DNA of 22,434 nt from Utricularia gibba (lineage: Eukaryota > Streptophyta > Magnoliopsida > Lamiales > Lentibulariaceae), in contig NEEC01000450.1 in NCBI GenBank assembly GCA_002189035.1, forward strand, positions 1 through 22,434, in the 5' to 3' direction. The notes below the pieces were generated by a model. That model saw only the letters and a program-made list of their open reading frames with translations. It was not told the DNA's origin and did not search any database. How positions within the stretch are numbered: the first letter of the stretch is position 1; each line of letters begins with the position of its first letter. Shown here piece by piece: positions 21,623-22,434 of the stretch. A program made the translations under genes and the position numbers.

Positions 21623-22434
21623 TTGACCTCATGAGCCATACAGAATCGGGGTACCAACAGCGAGACCACAAAACGAGAAGCGGTTCCTTGAAAAACCATG
21701 TAGGCAGCCCCGAAAACCGAACGTCACTTTATTTGGGCTACAACTAACTCTCGCGCAAGCCAAACCTTACCTTTGTCCCGTTTGCACCCCAAGACCGCCT
21801 CCCAAGTATAAAGTAAGTTGTTGAAAAAATCATGTGGGGTGCACTGATATCGCAATTTAAACAAATGCATCTTTTTTTTAATCGCGGTTGACCTCATGAG
21901 CCATACAGAATTCCCAGCGAGACTGGCGCCACAAAACGAGAAGCGGTTCCTTGAAAAACCATGTAGGCAGCCCCGAAAACCGAACGATAATAAATACATC
22001 ACTTTATTTGTGGCTACAACTAACTCTCCGCAAGCCAAACCTTACCTTTGTCCCGTTTGCACCCCAAGACCGCCTCCTCAAGTATAAAGTAAGTTGTTGA
22101 AAATCATGTGGGTGCACGTGATATCGCAATTTAAAAAATGCATCATTTTTAATCGATTTGCATCCGGTTGACCTCATGAGCCATACAGAATCGACCAAGT
22201 TCCCAGCGAGACTGGCCGCCACAAAACGAGAAGCGGTTCCTTGAAAAACCATGTAGCCGAAAACCGACTTTAAAAAGCAAGCCAAACCTTACCTTTGTCC
22301 CGTTCCTGCACCCCAAGACCGCCTCAAGTATAAAGTAAGTTGTTGAAAAATCATGTGGGTGCAATATCGCAATTTAAACAAATGCATCATTTTTTTTTAA
22401 TCGATTTGCATCGGTTGACCTCATGAGCCATACA
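21623..22434. repeat. Right-hand partly restored units, last one cut by the window end
   Basis: Units start at 21623 (265 bp), 21888 (280 bp), 22168 (247 bp) and 22415 (20 bases, cut off). The first two are close to the reference with moderate losses. The third lacks the AATAAA/TTTATT segment and joins CCGACTTTAAAAAGCAAGCC at 22264-22283. The array clearly continues beyond the window. Confidence 0.9.

Larger units (their letters stand above)
1..22434. repeat. Head-to-tail satellite DNA array, unit about 300-314 bp
   Basis: The whole window is one tandem array. The anchor TTGACCTCATGAGCC, or a clear remnant of it, recurs 88 times in the same orientation; no inverted unit was seen. Spacing averages 300 bp between 12 and 15315 and about 197 bp from there to 22415. 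Neighbouring units in the left part are almost identical apart from small indels, the homogeneity expected of satellite DNA kept uniform by unequal exchange or gene conversion. The window opens 11 bases before the first anchor and closes shortly after the last, so the array continues on both sides. The unit is not recognised as a named family. A ribosomal intergenic-spacer repeat or a subtelomeric repeat cannot be excluded, because no flank is present. Confidence 0.97.

Noticed and set aside
41-22364. Many short open reading frames of 60-111 codons on both strands, with recurring similar peptides
   Set aside because: They are the same satellite read in shifting frames. One- and two-base indels between units break every frame, both strands are equally open, and there is no consistent start or end. 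No CDS is annotated.
1-22434. CRISPR array
   Set aside because: The repeating unit is about 300 bp with no short repeat and variable spacer alternation, and no cas genes are present.
1-22434. Transposon or insertion sequence tandem
   Set aside because: Units abut directly, with no terminal inverted repeats, target duplications or transposase frame.
15315-22434. Ordinary edge decay of a satellite array into unique DNA
   Set aside because: Substitutions stay rare, intact units reappear at 19275 and 21623, and no unique flank is reached.

Overview
This window is one continuous tandem satellite array. I see no gene, RNA gene, CRISPR array or transposon in it. A unit of about 300-314 bp repeats head to tail, always in the same orientation, from base 1 to base 22434. 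I count 88 unit starts, aligned on TTGACCTCATGAGCC. The array begins and ends inside a unit, so both borders lie outside the window and no flanking DNA is visible.

Layout. From 1 to about 15,314 the units are mostly full length: 51 successive spacings average 300 bp, and the longest are 314 bp. Short units occur at 5530-5780 (251 bp) and 14193-14712 (248 and 272 bp). From 15,315 onward the pattern changes abruptly. The next 7.1 kb holds about 36 spacings averaging about 197 bp, made of the same unit with many internal pieces missing. Islands of nearly intact units return at 17392-18178, 19275-19850 and 21623-22434. Two patches, about 18930-19195 and 21353-21520, carry sequence that does not match the unit.

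The unit. The reference copy at 1245-1558 is about 45% GC. It has about 17 CpG, roughly what its base composition predicts. Landmarks in order (unit positions) are: an almost invariant GAGCCATACAGAA at 11-23; an A5 tract at 86-90; AATAAA and TTTATT facing each other at 122-141; an inverted pair GTGCACCC (197-204) and GGGTGCAC (253-260); overlapping palindromes GTGCAC, CACGTG and GATATC at 255-268; and an AT-rich segment with TTTAAA, ATGCAT, an eight-T tract, ATCGAT and ATTTGCAT at 273-310.

Organism. A homogeneous array of 300-bp units over more than 22 kb points to eukaryotic heterochromatin, such as centromeric, pericentromeric or subtelomeric satellite. The lack of CpG depletion leans toward an animal or fungus with little germline CpG methylation, but this is weak. 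I do not recognise the family and cannot name a species.

Most worth a second look is how the units differ. Differences are overwhelmingly deletions with very few substitutions, and they jump in density at 15,315. That could be an assembly or consensus artefact. Against a purely random artefact, some deletion combinations recur exactly: 40 identical bases with the same missing pieces occur at 16803-16842 and 18382-18421. The eight-T tract also stays at exactly eight in most units. A real short-variant subfamily is therefore possible. All open frames here (up to 111 codons) are readings of the repeat, and I annotate none as coding.
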